64,000 bases of DNA from Gentiana macrophylla (GCA_026214975.1 CM047808.1:66242583-66306582), one strand, 5' to 3'; counted from the stretch's first letter, positions 10,637-23,654 are shown. Program-made: numbers and translations. Notes: generated by a model not told the origin, from the letters alone.

Positions 10637-13600
10637 GGTGTCTGGTACTTTGACAGTGGATGTTCCAGACATATGACCAGAAGTAAGCATTGCTTGACAA
10701 ATTATGTGGCAAAGGATGGACCAAATGTCAATTTTGGAAACTAGGATACACCAGGATAACTAGAGGATATGGAACACTAGGGAAGAATAGTTTGACAATC
10801 AACAATGTTGCATATGTTCAGGTTTGGGCAACAATCTACTGAGCAGTGGACAATTTTGTGACATGGGTTACAAAGTCACTTTTGACAAAGCCTTATGCAT
10901 TGTCATGAGTGAAATGGGAGAACAAGTTATGTTGGCTGGAAGAAGACAACAAAACATGTACGCAGTAGATTGGACTACTGCTATTCCTGAAACATGTCTT
11001 ATTGTGCATACAAAGTCAGAACCCAATTGGTTATGGCACAAGAAATTGAATCATCTAAACTTTGAATATATCAATCAGTTGGTGAAGAAGAAGTTGGTGA
11101 TTGGTTTACCTGAAATCACATACAAGAAAGATGGAATATGTGATGCATGTCAGCAAAGTAAACAAACAAAATAAAGTTTCAAGTCAAAAACTAAACAATC
11201 AACCAAGAGAGTGTTGGAACTGATGCATATGGATCTATTTGGACCGCTAATACCAACAAGCATTACAGGAAAGAAGTACACTCTGGTAGTTGTGGATGAT
11301 TATTCAAGATACACTTGGGTGATTGTCATGAATAAGAAAAGTGAAAAACTTCAAAAGATTCTTGAACTTATGAAGAGATTACAAAATGAGAAAAGTGTGA
11401 CAGTAGTGAAGATCAGATCATACAAGGGTACTGAGTTCCTAAACAAAGTCATAAGAGAATACTGTGAACAAAATGGTGTCTTTGCATCAATTAGCAAATT
11501 TCTTTGAACACCTCGGGGAAAATGGGGTTGCTGAGAGAAGAAACAAGACTTTGAAGGAAGTAGGGAGGACTATGATTTGTGAAGCATTGTTACCTGAAAG
11601 ATATTGGGCTGAAGCAATCAATACAGCATACTACACACAAAATAGAACCCAGTGAACAAAAAGCTTATGAAGAAACCTATGAAATATGGAATGGAAGAAA
11701 TCCAAATATATCATGTTTCCTTCCATTTGAGTGTAAGTGCTTTATCTTAAATTATAAGGAGCAACTGAAGACTTTAATTCCAACCTCAATCAGATCTGGG
11801 AATCTTTTTGGGATATTCTTCAGTCAACAAGGCTTTTAGGGCACTGAACAAAAGGGCATTAAAACATTAAGAATCAATACATGTTGTTTTTTATGAACCT
11901 AAGTTCACTAGAATGGAAGATGAAGAAGTTTCAGAGCCTGCTGTGAATCTAGAATTCACTGATCCAGAATATGTTGACATTCTAAAGAAAATAAGTAACT
12001 TGAAGGTCTCTGATTCTAGAATTGAAGAAGCCCATGCTGAAGAACCTGCCGGTAACACTACTGATACAACAACATATACAGTTTAATAATCTGATGATCC
12101 CCCTACTGAACCAACATCAGACCCTACTGAAGATCAGGTTCCTGTAAATCAAGCAAATCAAGATTTACAATGGTTGATAGTTCACCCTGCTGAACAAGTA
12201 ATTGGTGTTGTACAACAAGGTGTAAGGACTTGAAGACAACTAGAAGCCATGTTTACATGCTTTCTGTCTCAAATGGAACCGAAAGTTGTTGAAGAAGCAA
12301 TTTATGATCCTGATTGGATAATTTCTATGCAAGAAGAACTTAATGAGTTTGAAAGAAATCAAGTTTGGACACTAGTTGAGAGGCCTGATCATGCAAATGT
12401 GATTGGTACTAAATGGGTATACAGAAACAAACTGGATAAATCTGGTACCGTTGTTAGAAACAAGCCCAGACTTGTGGTAAAAGGCTATTCTGAAGGAATA
12501 GATTTTGATGAAAAATATACCCTAGTTGCAAGATTGGAAACTATAAGAATGTTTTTGGCATATGTTGCATATAAAAACTTCAAGGTTTACCTGATGAATG
12601 TCAAGAGTGCATTTCTAAAAGGCATTCTGGAAGAAGAGGTTTATGTTCGGCAACCTCTTGGTTTGAAGTTAAAGAACAAGAAGATAAAGTGTATAGACTC
12701 AACAAAGCACTTTATGGTTTAAAACAAGCACCAAGAGCATGGTATGAGACTCTATCTCAATTCTTGGTGAACAATGGTTTTACCAAAGGAAACATTGACA
12801 AGACTCTTTTCAGAATCAATGAAGGAGACAGCACCCTGCTGGTGTAGATTTATGTGGATGACATAATATTTGGTTCTGAAAATGAAGAACTGTGTGAAAA
12901 TTTTCCAATCTCATGAAAAGCAAGTTCCAAAGAGTATGATGGGTTAAATGAACTAATTCTTGGGATTGAAAGTCAACAGATGCAAGATGGAATCTTCATT
13001 CATCAAACAAAATACACCTAGGAGTTGCTGGAGAAGTTTTGTATGGAAAATAGAACCAAAGTATCAACTCCTATGGGTACAAGCATCAGATTGGATGAAG
13101 ACAAAGATGGTAAAGATGTTGATCAGACTCTATATTTAAGGATGATAAGAAGTCTGTTGTACCTCACAGCCAGCAGAACTGCTATATCCTTTGCAATAGG
13201 TGATTGTGCAAGATTTCAATCTAAACTAAGAAAAGTCACTTAGCTGTAGTAAAAAGGATTCTCAAGTATCTAAAAGAGACTTTGGGAGTAGGGATATGGT
13301 ATTCAAAAGATGGAAGTTTCAAAGTTATATGCTACTCAGATTCTGATTATGCTGGGTGTAAGATAGATAGAAAAAGAACCACAGGAACTTGTCAGTTGAT
13401 GGGCAATAGACTTGTTTCCTGGTTTAGAAAGAAGCAGATTTCCATATCAACTTTCACTACTGAAGCTGAATACATTGATGATGGAAGCTGTTGTGCACAA
13501 GTACTTTGGTTAAGACATCAATTAACGGATTTTGGGATTGAAGAAAGAGAAATTCCCATAATGTGTTATAACACAAGTGCAATAGCAATCACAGAAAAAC

Positions 13601-13831
13601 TTGTTTTGCACTCAAGGACAAAACACATTGATGTAAGACATCATTTTATAAGCGTATTTTATAAGAGATCGTGTTGAAAAGAAAGATGTGGTGGTTCTCT
13701 ATATTCCTCCTGAAGATCAACTTGTTGATATCTTTACAAAGCCTTTGGACAGTGAAAGGTTTTATATGTTAAGAACTCAACTTGGCATCATCAAGGTTGA
13801 CAGACCTGCTGATATGTCAGCAAAGTACTAG
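10637..13831 (+). pseudogene. Sire-1 pol: protease, integrase, RT, RNase H
   Basis: It follows a TAG at 10634-10636 in a frame different from gag. Protease WYFDSGCSRHMT (about 10643) has an intact DSG. The integrase zinc region WHKKLNHL...CDACQQ lies at 11034-11160. The core has MDLFGP and ENGVAERRN, but the second catalytic Asp is Tyr (RSYKGTEF, codon 11421). RT starts near 12249; its first catalytic Asp is Asn (MNVKSAF, codon 12597). A TAG at 12845 stands two codons before YVDD (12851-12862). RNase H YSDSDYAG begins at 13333 and pol ends with TAG at 13829-13831. Many stops and frameshifts occur; the copy cannot encode active enzymes. Confidence 0.88.
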
Positions 13832-13837
13832 AATTCA

Positions 13838-14010
13838 CCAAGGGGACTAGTCTTTGCCCTGCTGGGTGCGCTCATTTGGCTGATTAGTCATTGGTATCAA
13901 CAATTATTAAGTGCTCTTATAGTTTGGACAATTGAGCAAATGAAGTTGGCAAGGGGATTGGTCTTTGCCCTGTTGGGTGAGCTCACTTGGCATATCAGTC
14001 ATTGGTATTA
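13838..14010 (+). repeat. Duplicated spacer module after pol
   Basis: Two direct copies (13838-13901 and 13949-14010) of a roughly 62-bp module begin with a purine run, CAAGGGGA, and end tcattggtat. Each has CCAAG and CTTGG near its ends and a central GAGCTC-like site, so it could fold. Sire-2 holds the same two modules in the same place (49932-50100). They resemble the extra polypurine tracts known in Sireviruses. Confidence 0.75.
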
Positions 14011-14466
14011 AACTTCATTTTGTTTTATAAATTGGAAAAAACTATGTTGAATAAAGATAAGTTGTGCATTTTATATATCAGCAGATTGCTGAACCTGTTG
14101 ATTCTACTGAAGAAGAGCAACAGACAATATTCACTCTACTGAAGTTCAAGTCTACTGAAGATTTCTGCTGGAAATGTTACGTTGCTGATGAATTCAGACT
14201 TTAATGAAAGTCAACACCCTTGTAAATGGATATTAATCTTATCTTTTAATACAGCTGTTACTAGTACATAACGGTTTATTACTTTAGTGGTATCTATTAG
14301 TGGGATATGTGGCAGCATCAAACTTATTCCAAATTAAATCGTATGTTTTTCGTACAGTACTCGCACTGTACATCTCTGAGATTCCCACCCACTACCTCTG
14401 CATATATACATACACAGACCGTATATGCAAAGAATCAGATTATATCCTTTCAAATTTCACACAACA
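14011..14466 (+). other. Spacer between pol and ORF3 of Sire-1
   Basis: No coding region is visible. It contains several ctactga/ctgctga motifs (14093-14195). It precedes the ORF3 start at 14467 and would be the leader of any subgenomic ORF3 RNA. Confidence 0.5.
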
Positions 14467-14843
14467 ATGGAAGATAAAGATGTTCATGTTGGATCTAGCC
14501 AAAGTGTCAGAGGATATGTTACCGACACATATGCAACTGATTTAGCAATCAATCTGGGAAGAAGAATCAAGAGGATTTGAAGGACTAGAAAATGTTCTAT
14601 ATATCAGAATAGAGAAGATTTCATACAAGAATGTTAGTGATTTTTAGAAAAATATGGTGATTAGAGATGGTATTGAGGCTTTTACAACAACTGTAAATAG
14701 TCAGGAGATTCTAGTTTCATCAGAACTTTTGAGAGAGGTCTTTAGATTTGGTCCAGGGAATAGAGCCCCTACAATTCCAAAATCTATGGGGTTACTAAGA
14801 CTCGCTTTTGTTGAATCTATTAGGAGAAGCCAGATGCACCAAT
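14467..14843 (+). pseudogene. Sire-1 ORF3, fragment 1 (N-terminal part)
   Basis: The ATG at 14467 opens MEDKDVHVGSSQSV, matched by MADNEIHISTSQSV at the Sire-2 ORF3 start. With one frame change and one stop, the region continues with a conserved block (LGRRIKR, then EAFTTTVNSQEI, then FRFGPGNRAPT). It is cut by the Copia insertion at 14844. The fold resembles the putative plant transposon protein type of accessory ORF, but this is a weak resemblance. It lies about 635 bp after the pol stop. No signal peptide is visible. Confidence 0.75.
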
Positions 14844-16617
14844 TGTTGGATACACAGTAACCTGAATCTGGATCCGATCCATAATTGGATCGTCAGATCT
14901 GATTCACAGCACCGATCGAGACGCTCGATCATGCACATCAGAAGCCACGAATTAAAATTTGTTTTTCGATTTTACCACGATACGATTCGAATAATAAATT
15001 AAACTACAAGAAGGTTTGTAGATTTACCCCAACCGGAGAGAAGCCGTGATCTTCCGGATTGTATCTCCAAGCGACGACCGGTGGACGTCGATCCTCGTAG
15101 TAGAACCTCATTGAATATGATCCAAGAAAAACTCCAGTTTTCTACTTCTCAATGGTTAAGACCAGAAAACAAAATTTCACTCTTTTTCAAGAAAAGCAGG
15201 TGTGTTTTTCCTTAATAAATGGCGTTGGTTTTGTGTTGGGAGAAACTCCTTTTTATAGGAAAATAACTAATAATTTTAGAGTTTATCTTTTACACACAAA
15301 TTTATCTTTTCCTTTTAGTAAAATAAAACCTTTATCGAATAGGAAAACAAATTTCCTATTTATCAAATAAGAAAACTAATTTCTTATTTATAATTATTTT
15401 ACATATAAAAAATTATATTATCCACATTATAATTAATTAGGAGAAAATTTCTTTTCCCAAAACCAATATAACATGGCGCCACTTTATGCCATTTAGGATA
15501 ATAGAAAATATCTTTTCTATTTTACATATTATTACCGAATAAATAATATTTCACATATTCATTAAATAGACCAACTATTTAATTTATTCTCGAAGTTCCA
15601 CAAAATGAGAAATCACTCACGTGTTAGGAGCCAACCCGGGGATCATGGACCTATAACCAGTAGCTACATTAAATTGAATAAAATATTCCTCGAACATAAT
15701 ATTTCTACTCAACTTATTAATTCCGGATTACGCCACCTTAAATCCAAAACTGAACTCTATCGATTATAGATATAACTTAATCTCAGAAAGTCCAGTCAAT
15801 AAATGTCCATTGATGTAATCATTACATATAGACTAACCCTCCATAGACTATCCGTAACGAAGAAGGATTATTTCCGTAAACCTTCTTCAATACATCTTAT
15901 CCGTATTTTCCATTAACCCACTAGTGATCAGTTAGTTCATAACCAATACAAACTCCTGGGATCGATCCGTTTCTAGGATTAACAAAATAAGGGGATTGTC
16001 TTTCTACTTCCCGTAGGAAGAAATGGATTCCATATCTGTGAGACACACACTTCTCATTCATTCCAGAATAGTGCCAATGTGAAAGTGATTCGGACCGCGC
16101 CTCTTAGCGATCCATAACGAACACATCAAACCCTATCCTGAAACAAGCTGGAGTCTGTAATCGCTTCAGGATTAAGGTTAATCCATATATGATCATTTTG
16201 TGATTTAACAATATTTCTCAATCACGAAATTATATGAGAAACTTAGATTAAATCGGTCCTATCCTATATGACAACATCATATATAAATGCCCCACTTAGG
16301 TAACCAATATCAACGGTCCAGATAAGACGGTCGCACCATAAAGTGTTATGGGCGCATTAATGGTGGTTTAATCAATAGACCCCATACTTTGATTAAGTTC
16401 ACCACGGAATAATATTTCAAGTGTATCACCACGGAATAATATTAAGTTAACCCTCATGTGCGACACACACTAAGTTATATGGCTACATATGATACGACTC
16501 TAGTTTTCATTAGTGTATTACTTATAAGCACAAAGCAAATAATAGGTTGAGAATAAACCTGTCATTTATTAATTATAAAAAATTACATAAATTGCCTTTC
16601 GGGCGCTACTTCCAACA
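14844..16617 (-). repeat. 3' LTR of outer Copia element
   Basis: This 1774-bp LTR begins TGTTGGATACACAG and ends CTTCCAACA. On the minus strand a TATA-like TATAAAAAG is at 15250-15258. Next to it at 16618-16630 the minus strand reads GCAAGTGGGAGAT, the usual Copia polypurine tract. Confidence 0.9.
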
Positions 16618-16828
16618 ATCTCCCACTTGCCCGTATAGACAAGCAACAATTGCCTTTCGGGCACTCTACATCTAACAATCTCCCATTTGCCCGTAAAGAC
16701 AAGCAACAATTGTTTTTAGAGCACCTCACCCTTATTCTATCTATCCACAACATTCTCCCACTTGCTCTAAAGCAGATGAGACATATCTCCCAATTTCATA
16801 CCCGCCAAGCGCTTATCAGTGACATTAG
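16618..16828 (-). mobile_element. Outer Copia element, 3' end of internal region
   Basis: This segment holds the polypurine tract and the sequence just after RNase H. The minus strand repeats GCAAGTGGGAGA three times, and so do the equivalent bases of the inner element (18615-18800). It ends in ATTAG (16824-16828), the TSD of the inner insertion, and would continue at 25808. Confidence 0.85.
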
Positions 16829-18614
16829 TGCTAGATATACAGAAACCCGAATCCGGATCCGATCCATAATTGGATCGTCAGATCTGATTCACAGCACCGA
16901 TCGAGACGCTCGATCATGCACAACGGAAGCTATGAATTAAAATTCGTTTATGATTTTACCACGATATGATTCGCATAATAAATTAATCTATAAGAAGGTT
17001 TGTAGATTTACCCCAACCGGCGAGAAGCCATGATCTTCCGGATTGTATCTCCAAGAGACGACTGGTGGATGTCGATCCTCGTAATAGAACCTCCTCGAAT
17101 ATGCTTCAAGAAAAACCCTAGTTTTTCTTCTTCCTAATGGCTAAGACAGGAAAACAAAATTCTCTCTTTTTTCCAAAAAAAATGCGTCCCCCCTTTTTTT
17201 TCAATATGGCGTGGTTTTCTCTAAGTCTATTTTGTGTTGGGAGAAACTCTCTTTTTTTAATAGGAAAATAACCAAATAATTTGAGAGTTTATCTTTTACA
17301 CACAAATTTATCTTTTCCTTTTAGGAAAATAAAACCTTTACCCAATAGGAAAATAAATTTCCGATTTATCCAATAAGAAAATTAATTTCTTATTTATAAT
17401 TATATAACACATAAATAATTATATTATTCACATTATAATCAATTAGGAGAAAATTTTATTTTCCCAAAACCCAAATAATATGGCGCCATTTTTATTCCAT
17501 TTGGGATAATCGAAAATGTCTTTTCTATATTACATATTATTTACCGAATAAATAATATCTGCATATTTATTAAGTAGGCCAACTATTTAATTTATTCTCG
17601 AGGTTCCAAAAAACAAGAAAACACTCGCGTGTTAGAAGCCAACCCGGGGGCCATGGACCTATAACCAGTAGCTACAATAAATTGAATAAAACATTCATCA
17701 AACAGAATATTTCTACTCAACTTATTAATTCCGGAATTACACCACCATAAATCCGAAACTGAACTCTATCGATTATAGATATAACTTATTCTCCGAAAGT
17801 CGAGTCAATAAGTGTCCATTGATATAATCAATACATACAGACTAACCCTCCATACACTAACCGTAACGAATCAGGATTATTTCCGTAAACCTTTTTCATT
17901 ACATCTTATCCTTATTTACCATTAACCCACTAGTTATCAATTAGTTCATAACCAATACGAAGTCGGCCGATCGATCAGTTTCTAGGATTAACAAATAAGG
18001 GGATTGTCTTTCTACTTCCTACAGGAATGAATGGATTCCATATCTATGAGACACACACTTCTCACTCATTCCAGAATAGTGCCAACGTGAAAGTTATTCG
18101 GACCGCGCCTCTTACCGGTCCTTAACGAACACATCAAACCCTATCTTGAAACAAGTAGAAGTATGCACTTCAGGATTAAGGTTAATCCATATATGATCAT
18201 CATGTGATTTAATAAGATTTCTCAATCATGGAATTATATGAGAAATGCATATTACATCGGTCAAGTCCTATATGACTACATCATATATAAATACCCCATT
18301 TAGATAACCAATTTCGACGGTCCGGATAAGGCGGTCACACCTTAAAGTGTTATGGCCGCATTAATGGTGGTTTAATCAACAGACCCCATACTTTGATTAA
18401 GTTCACAACGGACATACATTTCAAGTGTATCACAATAAACTTAATCCTCACGTGTGACACACACTAAGTTAAATTGCTACATATGATATGACTTGGGGTT
18501 TTCAGTAGTGTATTACTTACAAGGACGAAGAAAGTAATAAGTTAATAATAAATTTCTCACTTATTAATTATAAAAACAATTACATAAATTGTCTTTCGGG
18601 TGCTACTTCCAACA
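16829..18614 (-). repeat. 3' LTR of inner Copia element
   Basis: It starts TGCTAGATATACAG and ends CTTCCAACA. The polypurine tract lies directly to its right on the plus strand (CTCCCACTTGC from 18617). It differs from the partner LTR at 24018-25802 by scattered substitutions and small indels. Confidence 0.9.
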
Positions 18615-21600
18615 ATCTCCCACTTGCGTGTATAGACAAATAACAATTGTCTTTCGGGCACTACATCCAACAATCTCCCACTTGCCCGTAATGACAAGTA
18701 ACAATTTTTTTAGAGCACCTTACCCTTATTCTTTCCAACCACAACATTCTCCCACTTGCTCTAAAGCAGATGTGACATATCTCTTAATTTCATACCCGCC
18801 AAGCGCTTATGTGTGACATTAGATGCCACATGACTTGGTAAACTGATCAGCTAGGTTGTCGGCTCAGGGCGATCTTGTAGGACCGAAACGTCGCCTCTCT
18901 GCACGGTCTATCTAATCAGGTGGTACTCTCTCTCAATATGCTTTTGACCTCTTGTGACTTTGAAGACCATTTGCATGAGCTACCTCTCAACTGTTTTCAC
19001 AGTAAAATGGTATCGGCTCATCGAGACCTGGAATCACTTCCCGATCTAACAAAGAACTTCTCAAGCCACACTACCTTTTTAGCTGCTCCAAAAGCTGCTA
19101 TATATTCGACTAACATAGTCAAATTGGCAGTGCTGGATTGCTCCAGACTATATCTCCATCACTATGAGTAAACACTGAACCCGTGATTGACTTACGATCA
19201 TCCTTAATCTGACTTAAAATCAGAATTAGTGTAGTCAACAATACTCAGGTTTGCACCCGAATATACACGCATATTGTTCCTTGTTCTCTAAACGTACTTG
19301 AGGATACACTATACTGCTACTCAACGTCTTAATCCTTGATTCAGTAGTAATTGACTTTTAATATTCTGACTTGCTCTATCCAAAGAGAATCTATCCCATT
19401 TTCTCTATGTCCGAAGATTCAAGAGAATTATTCCATGAGGGGTTGGGTAGGAAGCCTCTCGTTGAATTTTGCATATGAAAATGCATTATCATCTTAACCA
19501 ATAAGATGCATGGGATATTGCCAACAACTTGTTCTTATGAATTCGACCGAATCGAATTCTAAGAATATAATCCACTTCTCTAATTCAAAGAAGCTTTGGC
19601 TCGTCAGTTTCTGACTTTAGACAACACACCCATGTTGGTCACAATTGTTCAGTGTTATAGTTACGAACACCAATATGCACTACTTTACCAACATTGATAC
19701 CCTGTCTACGAAAGACTTATCAATATACTGGTCAAGTCCATATATTCAAAACATATGACTTTTAAACACCTGGAGGTTTGCTTTAACCCACCAACGGATA
19801 AAAGCATAGGTAGTCAATCTGCCATTGGCTTTAAGCTAAAACCCTTATGTCCCGAATGAATTCAAGCTCTGTTGTACGGAAAGAATGTTTCAGAGAATCA
19901 CCCTTGGTAATCTTTCTGCTTTCCATGGAGTCAAGCAAGGCTGAGTGGTGAGAAAGTTTCGGGGCAACACCCCTATTAAACTATCTATTTCTCAGGGAAT
20001 TACCCCTAGACCACTTGGCTTTGCCTTGAAAAATAAAATTTCTCATTCATTCATCTCTTTTTCACGTAGATCCAATTACTCCCACTAGGTCTGAGACACT
20101 CAGGTGGTTATACAAGATTGTGAACAGAACTTGAGTACCAGAACTCCATTTATAAGTTTATGGCTTTAACCAACCTCCTTTTATCAGAGTCCTATACAGT
20201 CCTTCCAAAAGACTATAGGTTATCAATCATCCTCAGCAGACTGTAAAGTCTGCATATCCACAACGAGTCAATGGATAAACCATGCATACTCCCATTGGAT
20301 TTGGGTGGATTGACATTCTGATCTGTTTCAGTAGTATTTACCAGCGTAACCCCCAACAACGAATGTTGGATGCGGTCTGATTAAATCAGGTAGTAACTCC
20401 TTGAGTAACTTTACTTCAAGGTCCAAGGTTCTTATATACATTATCCTAGAAAAGCTGTGACAGTTCAACCGTCATTATCCGATCTTAGGAATCTTATAAC
20501 CGACCTTTTACTTGTTGCATTAAGATATTTCATGAACAGTCACCATCTGAACGGGTATGCAAAATATCATGTCCTACCTTCAAGCACTAGTTCCAAATGC
20601 CTCTATTTGTGGAAGTGGGGTAAATGTAATTCACTCTTTATCCACAAATTCAGAGGCATCTTCTAGGCAGACATCTCGATATTACATATTATAATGTAAT
20701 CCGTTATTTCGCAACAAATATCTTAATTGAGTTAAGTAGTGTAATGTTGCATATTACTAACTATACAAGGCAATATATGGCTTATCCTTTCAGTGAAATC
20801 GTTTCCCTCGGAGGTAGGCCGAGCATCAGTGCCAAATACTATGCTATAGCCTATATCTTAGCATGCAATACTCACTTCTCTGGTAATATCAGAGATTCCT
20901 CTAAACATTCAGATAAACTAATCAGCATGTCATTAGACAAAATGTCTATTACTCAAAAGCTCCAACTAGCTTGTATCCTTCAGAAGAACCCGATGGTCAA
21001 TAAGAACAAGTTGTGATACTTCTTCAGCTTTATTGACTTTTCCTAATTGAAAGGTCACTTAGTCATTTTTCCTTTGGGATAGTGTTATTAGACTAGGAGA
21101 TAGGAATCATCCCTAGCCAGTCTTCAGATCTTATCTATAGGATACATGCACTAATTAATAGATGCTGAAGAATTGTTTATCTTAATATGTAAACCATTTA
21201 TCTTAATAGCTTATGATGTATTACATAAACCCTTTTCAACATTACTTTGTGGTTCTGAATTTATCAGACAAAACTCCGAGTCTCGGAATCATATAAAAAT
21301 GTCTTATTCACTTTCTTTAAGGCAACTATATTATCAATTTGAAAGTGAATCCATTTGTTCCAACGAATCTGAAAAGCAGAAATTAAATTTCTGCGATATT
21401 CAAGGATTAAAATATGAAATTTGTTTCCTTATATCCCTCCCACTATCTTAGCTGAAATAACTGCCCGTTGTCTACTCTTCATCATGAATGCCCAGCTACC
21501 TTGTTCTTACAAAAAGAAATTTAGCTTCTGAGTCAAATTTCTCGATTAAGAAACTCTCTAAGGATTCATAGGTTAGTGATCCGAAATCATTTCTTTATCC

Positions 21601-22560
21601 TTTACTTTCTTTTTTTAATATTTCTTTTAGCCTTTAAACTTATTTAGTTTAGATGACTTACACCTGTAGACATTCACCTTCCCATTCTTGGCTTTCTTTG
21701 AAGGAAATGGCCATGAACTAGCAGTTCATTTGAGTAGACACTATTCGTGAATTGTGGGATGTCTAAGTGAGATTGATACCAAATCATTCTTGTCATCTTT
21801 GAACTAATATCGGTTGTCTCTCGTTCAACACGGGTGACAGTAGTGACATACTCATCAATGTCACTTAAGTTTGAAGGATTAAGAGGGAAATCATCCACCA
21901 AAAAATTAATTGGATTCTTGATTTATGAGTTCAATGTTCTTGTTAATTTTCCACTTTCACGAAGTCATCATCAGTCATTTGTAATTACTTAAGCAGTCAA
22001 GTCACTTAAAGAGATGATTTGCAGTTGTAAAATAAATCATGATAGAAATATAAATCAAATCATACACTACAACATATAATAATTTTAGGAATTATAAACG
22101 TGATGTCATGCATGCAGTTTAACCTATAGTGCCGCCTCAAGGTAGGTCAAAGAGGTGACGATTAAATTGAGACAATCTCTCTCAACAACTAACTGAGAAT
22201 CAGACATCTCTATTTAATTGCTGATTACCTTCCTTGTTCAGCCAAGATATTTCCTAAAATATCCTTTAGAGTGTTACCTACTATTTCATATATCAAAGTA
22301 TGCCCCGACTATGCTGCCTCAGGGTCGGTCAGTGACTCGATGAGTACCCAAAATCATATCCTTTCGGAGACCAAGCTTTGAATTTTGATACGGGTAAAAG
22401 CCACCCTTATGGGGCCCAAATCCAAGTGGCATGAGGTGTCACCCTTCTCTCACTTGCTTGTGTAAATAGTAGAGGCCGTGGGGTCGGTTGTCACCTTCCC
22501 CGCTCCCACTCGTTATTTTGAAAAATAGGTAGTCTCTTTAAGATTTTAGAATTTTATATC
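18615..22560 (-). pseudogene. Inner Copia gag-pol remnant
   Basis: Read on the minus strand, the part nearest the 3' LTR is RNase H: DDRKSITGSVFT at about 19160-19200, then VEYIAAFGAAKK (about 19070-19110), then a YHLIR-like and a QRGDV-like segment (about 18880-18930). Farther from the LTR I could not identify RT, integrase or gag with confidence. One 75-codon open frame (21674-21901) may be part of gag, but it shows no diagnostic motif. Short length, stops and frame changes show a long-dead copy. Confidence 0.6.
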
Positions 22561-22589
22561 CAAAAAGAATAGATCATGCATATTTAATA

Positions 22590-23140
22590 TAATCCTCCCA
22601 CTAGTTCTTCGGTTCCAAATACCGTCTAACTAGTGTCACTTATTAACGACTTTCCAGTTTCTCGGATTTATAAATTCGTGTAGACGCTACACAATTAAAA
22701 TTCACCAAGAATTTTATCATCCTATTGTATTAGGACTTATGAATTTTCTAATAATTCAAGAAACAATAAATCATAAAATTTAAAGCTCCAACTATTTTCT
22801 CGATTCCAAATACCGTCTAACTAGTGACACTATATTCATGATTTTCGAATTTTACGAATATTTAGAAATTTCTTGTAGTGACTACACAACAAAAAATTCA
22901 CCAATGAATTTTAAAGTCCAAATTATATCATGATAAAAATTTAGGATCTCAGAATTTTCCAATATTCGAAAACAATAAATCATGAAAAGCAATCACCAAC
23001 TTATTGGTTCCAAATACCGTCTACGTGGTGTCAAATTTTACATGATTTTCCAATTTTGTATTATCAAAAATTCTAATTTTGTAGATACTACATAATTAAA
23101 TCATCAAAGAATTTTAGATTAAAAAATTAAATTACCCCGT
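22590..23140 (-). repeat. Three degenerate leader repeats, about 200 bp each, inner element
   Basis: The motif ttccaaataccgtctaac starts at about 22613, 22804 and 23008 (third copy degenerate), each followed by a tagtgacact-like and a cactacacaa-like segment. The array lies in the untranslated leader between primer site and gag. The outer element has the same three-copy array at 29570-30120. Confidence 0.75.
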
Positions 23141-23525
23141 AAATTGTATTACAATCATGTGAATTTTATATCCCGATAAAATTCCATTTAGTTTAATTAA
23201 TTTATTTTATTATTAATTTAAATTAATTATCGTTTTCGTACATGTTTAATTAATGCCAAAATTAATCTTCTACATGTTTGCATGCTAGGAGTGGAATTAA
23301 TAAATATGATGCATGGCATTGTTATATCACATAAATTGTTACAAGAGAAAATAAATGCGAAAAATAAACCACTGAGATGGACCGTTGGTACCCCCATATC
23401 TAATCTACAAATTTAAAATTAAAAAAAAACTTAAACCCAATTTAATGGATTTACTAATTTCTAATTAAAAGAATCTATGGCCAGATCCGTATATTATTAA
23501 ACTGATCCGTTTCTTGAACAAAAGG

Positions 23526-23590
23526 CTTTGTAGCCTAGCTGGTGCAAGACACGTCTCACCTTCCTGCAATGCTTGGTTCAATTCCCTCAG
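23526..23590 (+). repeat. tRNA-like sequence in the leader of the inner element
   Basis: TAGCCTAGCTGG (23531-23542) fits the Pol III A-box consensus, and GGTTCAATTCC (23575-23585) is close to the B box, 32 bases after it. It resembles the start of a tRNA-derived SINE or a captured tRNA. It is not a functional tRNA gene as far as I can see. Confidence 0.4.
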
Positions 23591-23654
23591 CTCTAATGTT
23601 TTTCTTTTATTCACCAAAACTGCAACTTTTCTGGAAAAAAAATTGATTAAAAAG

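Noticed and set aside
22590..23140. CRISPR-like spaced repeats
   Set aside because: Long degenerate units in a plant retroelement leader; no short identical repeats and no cas genes.
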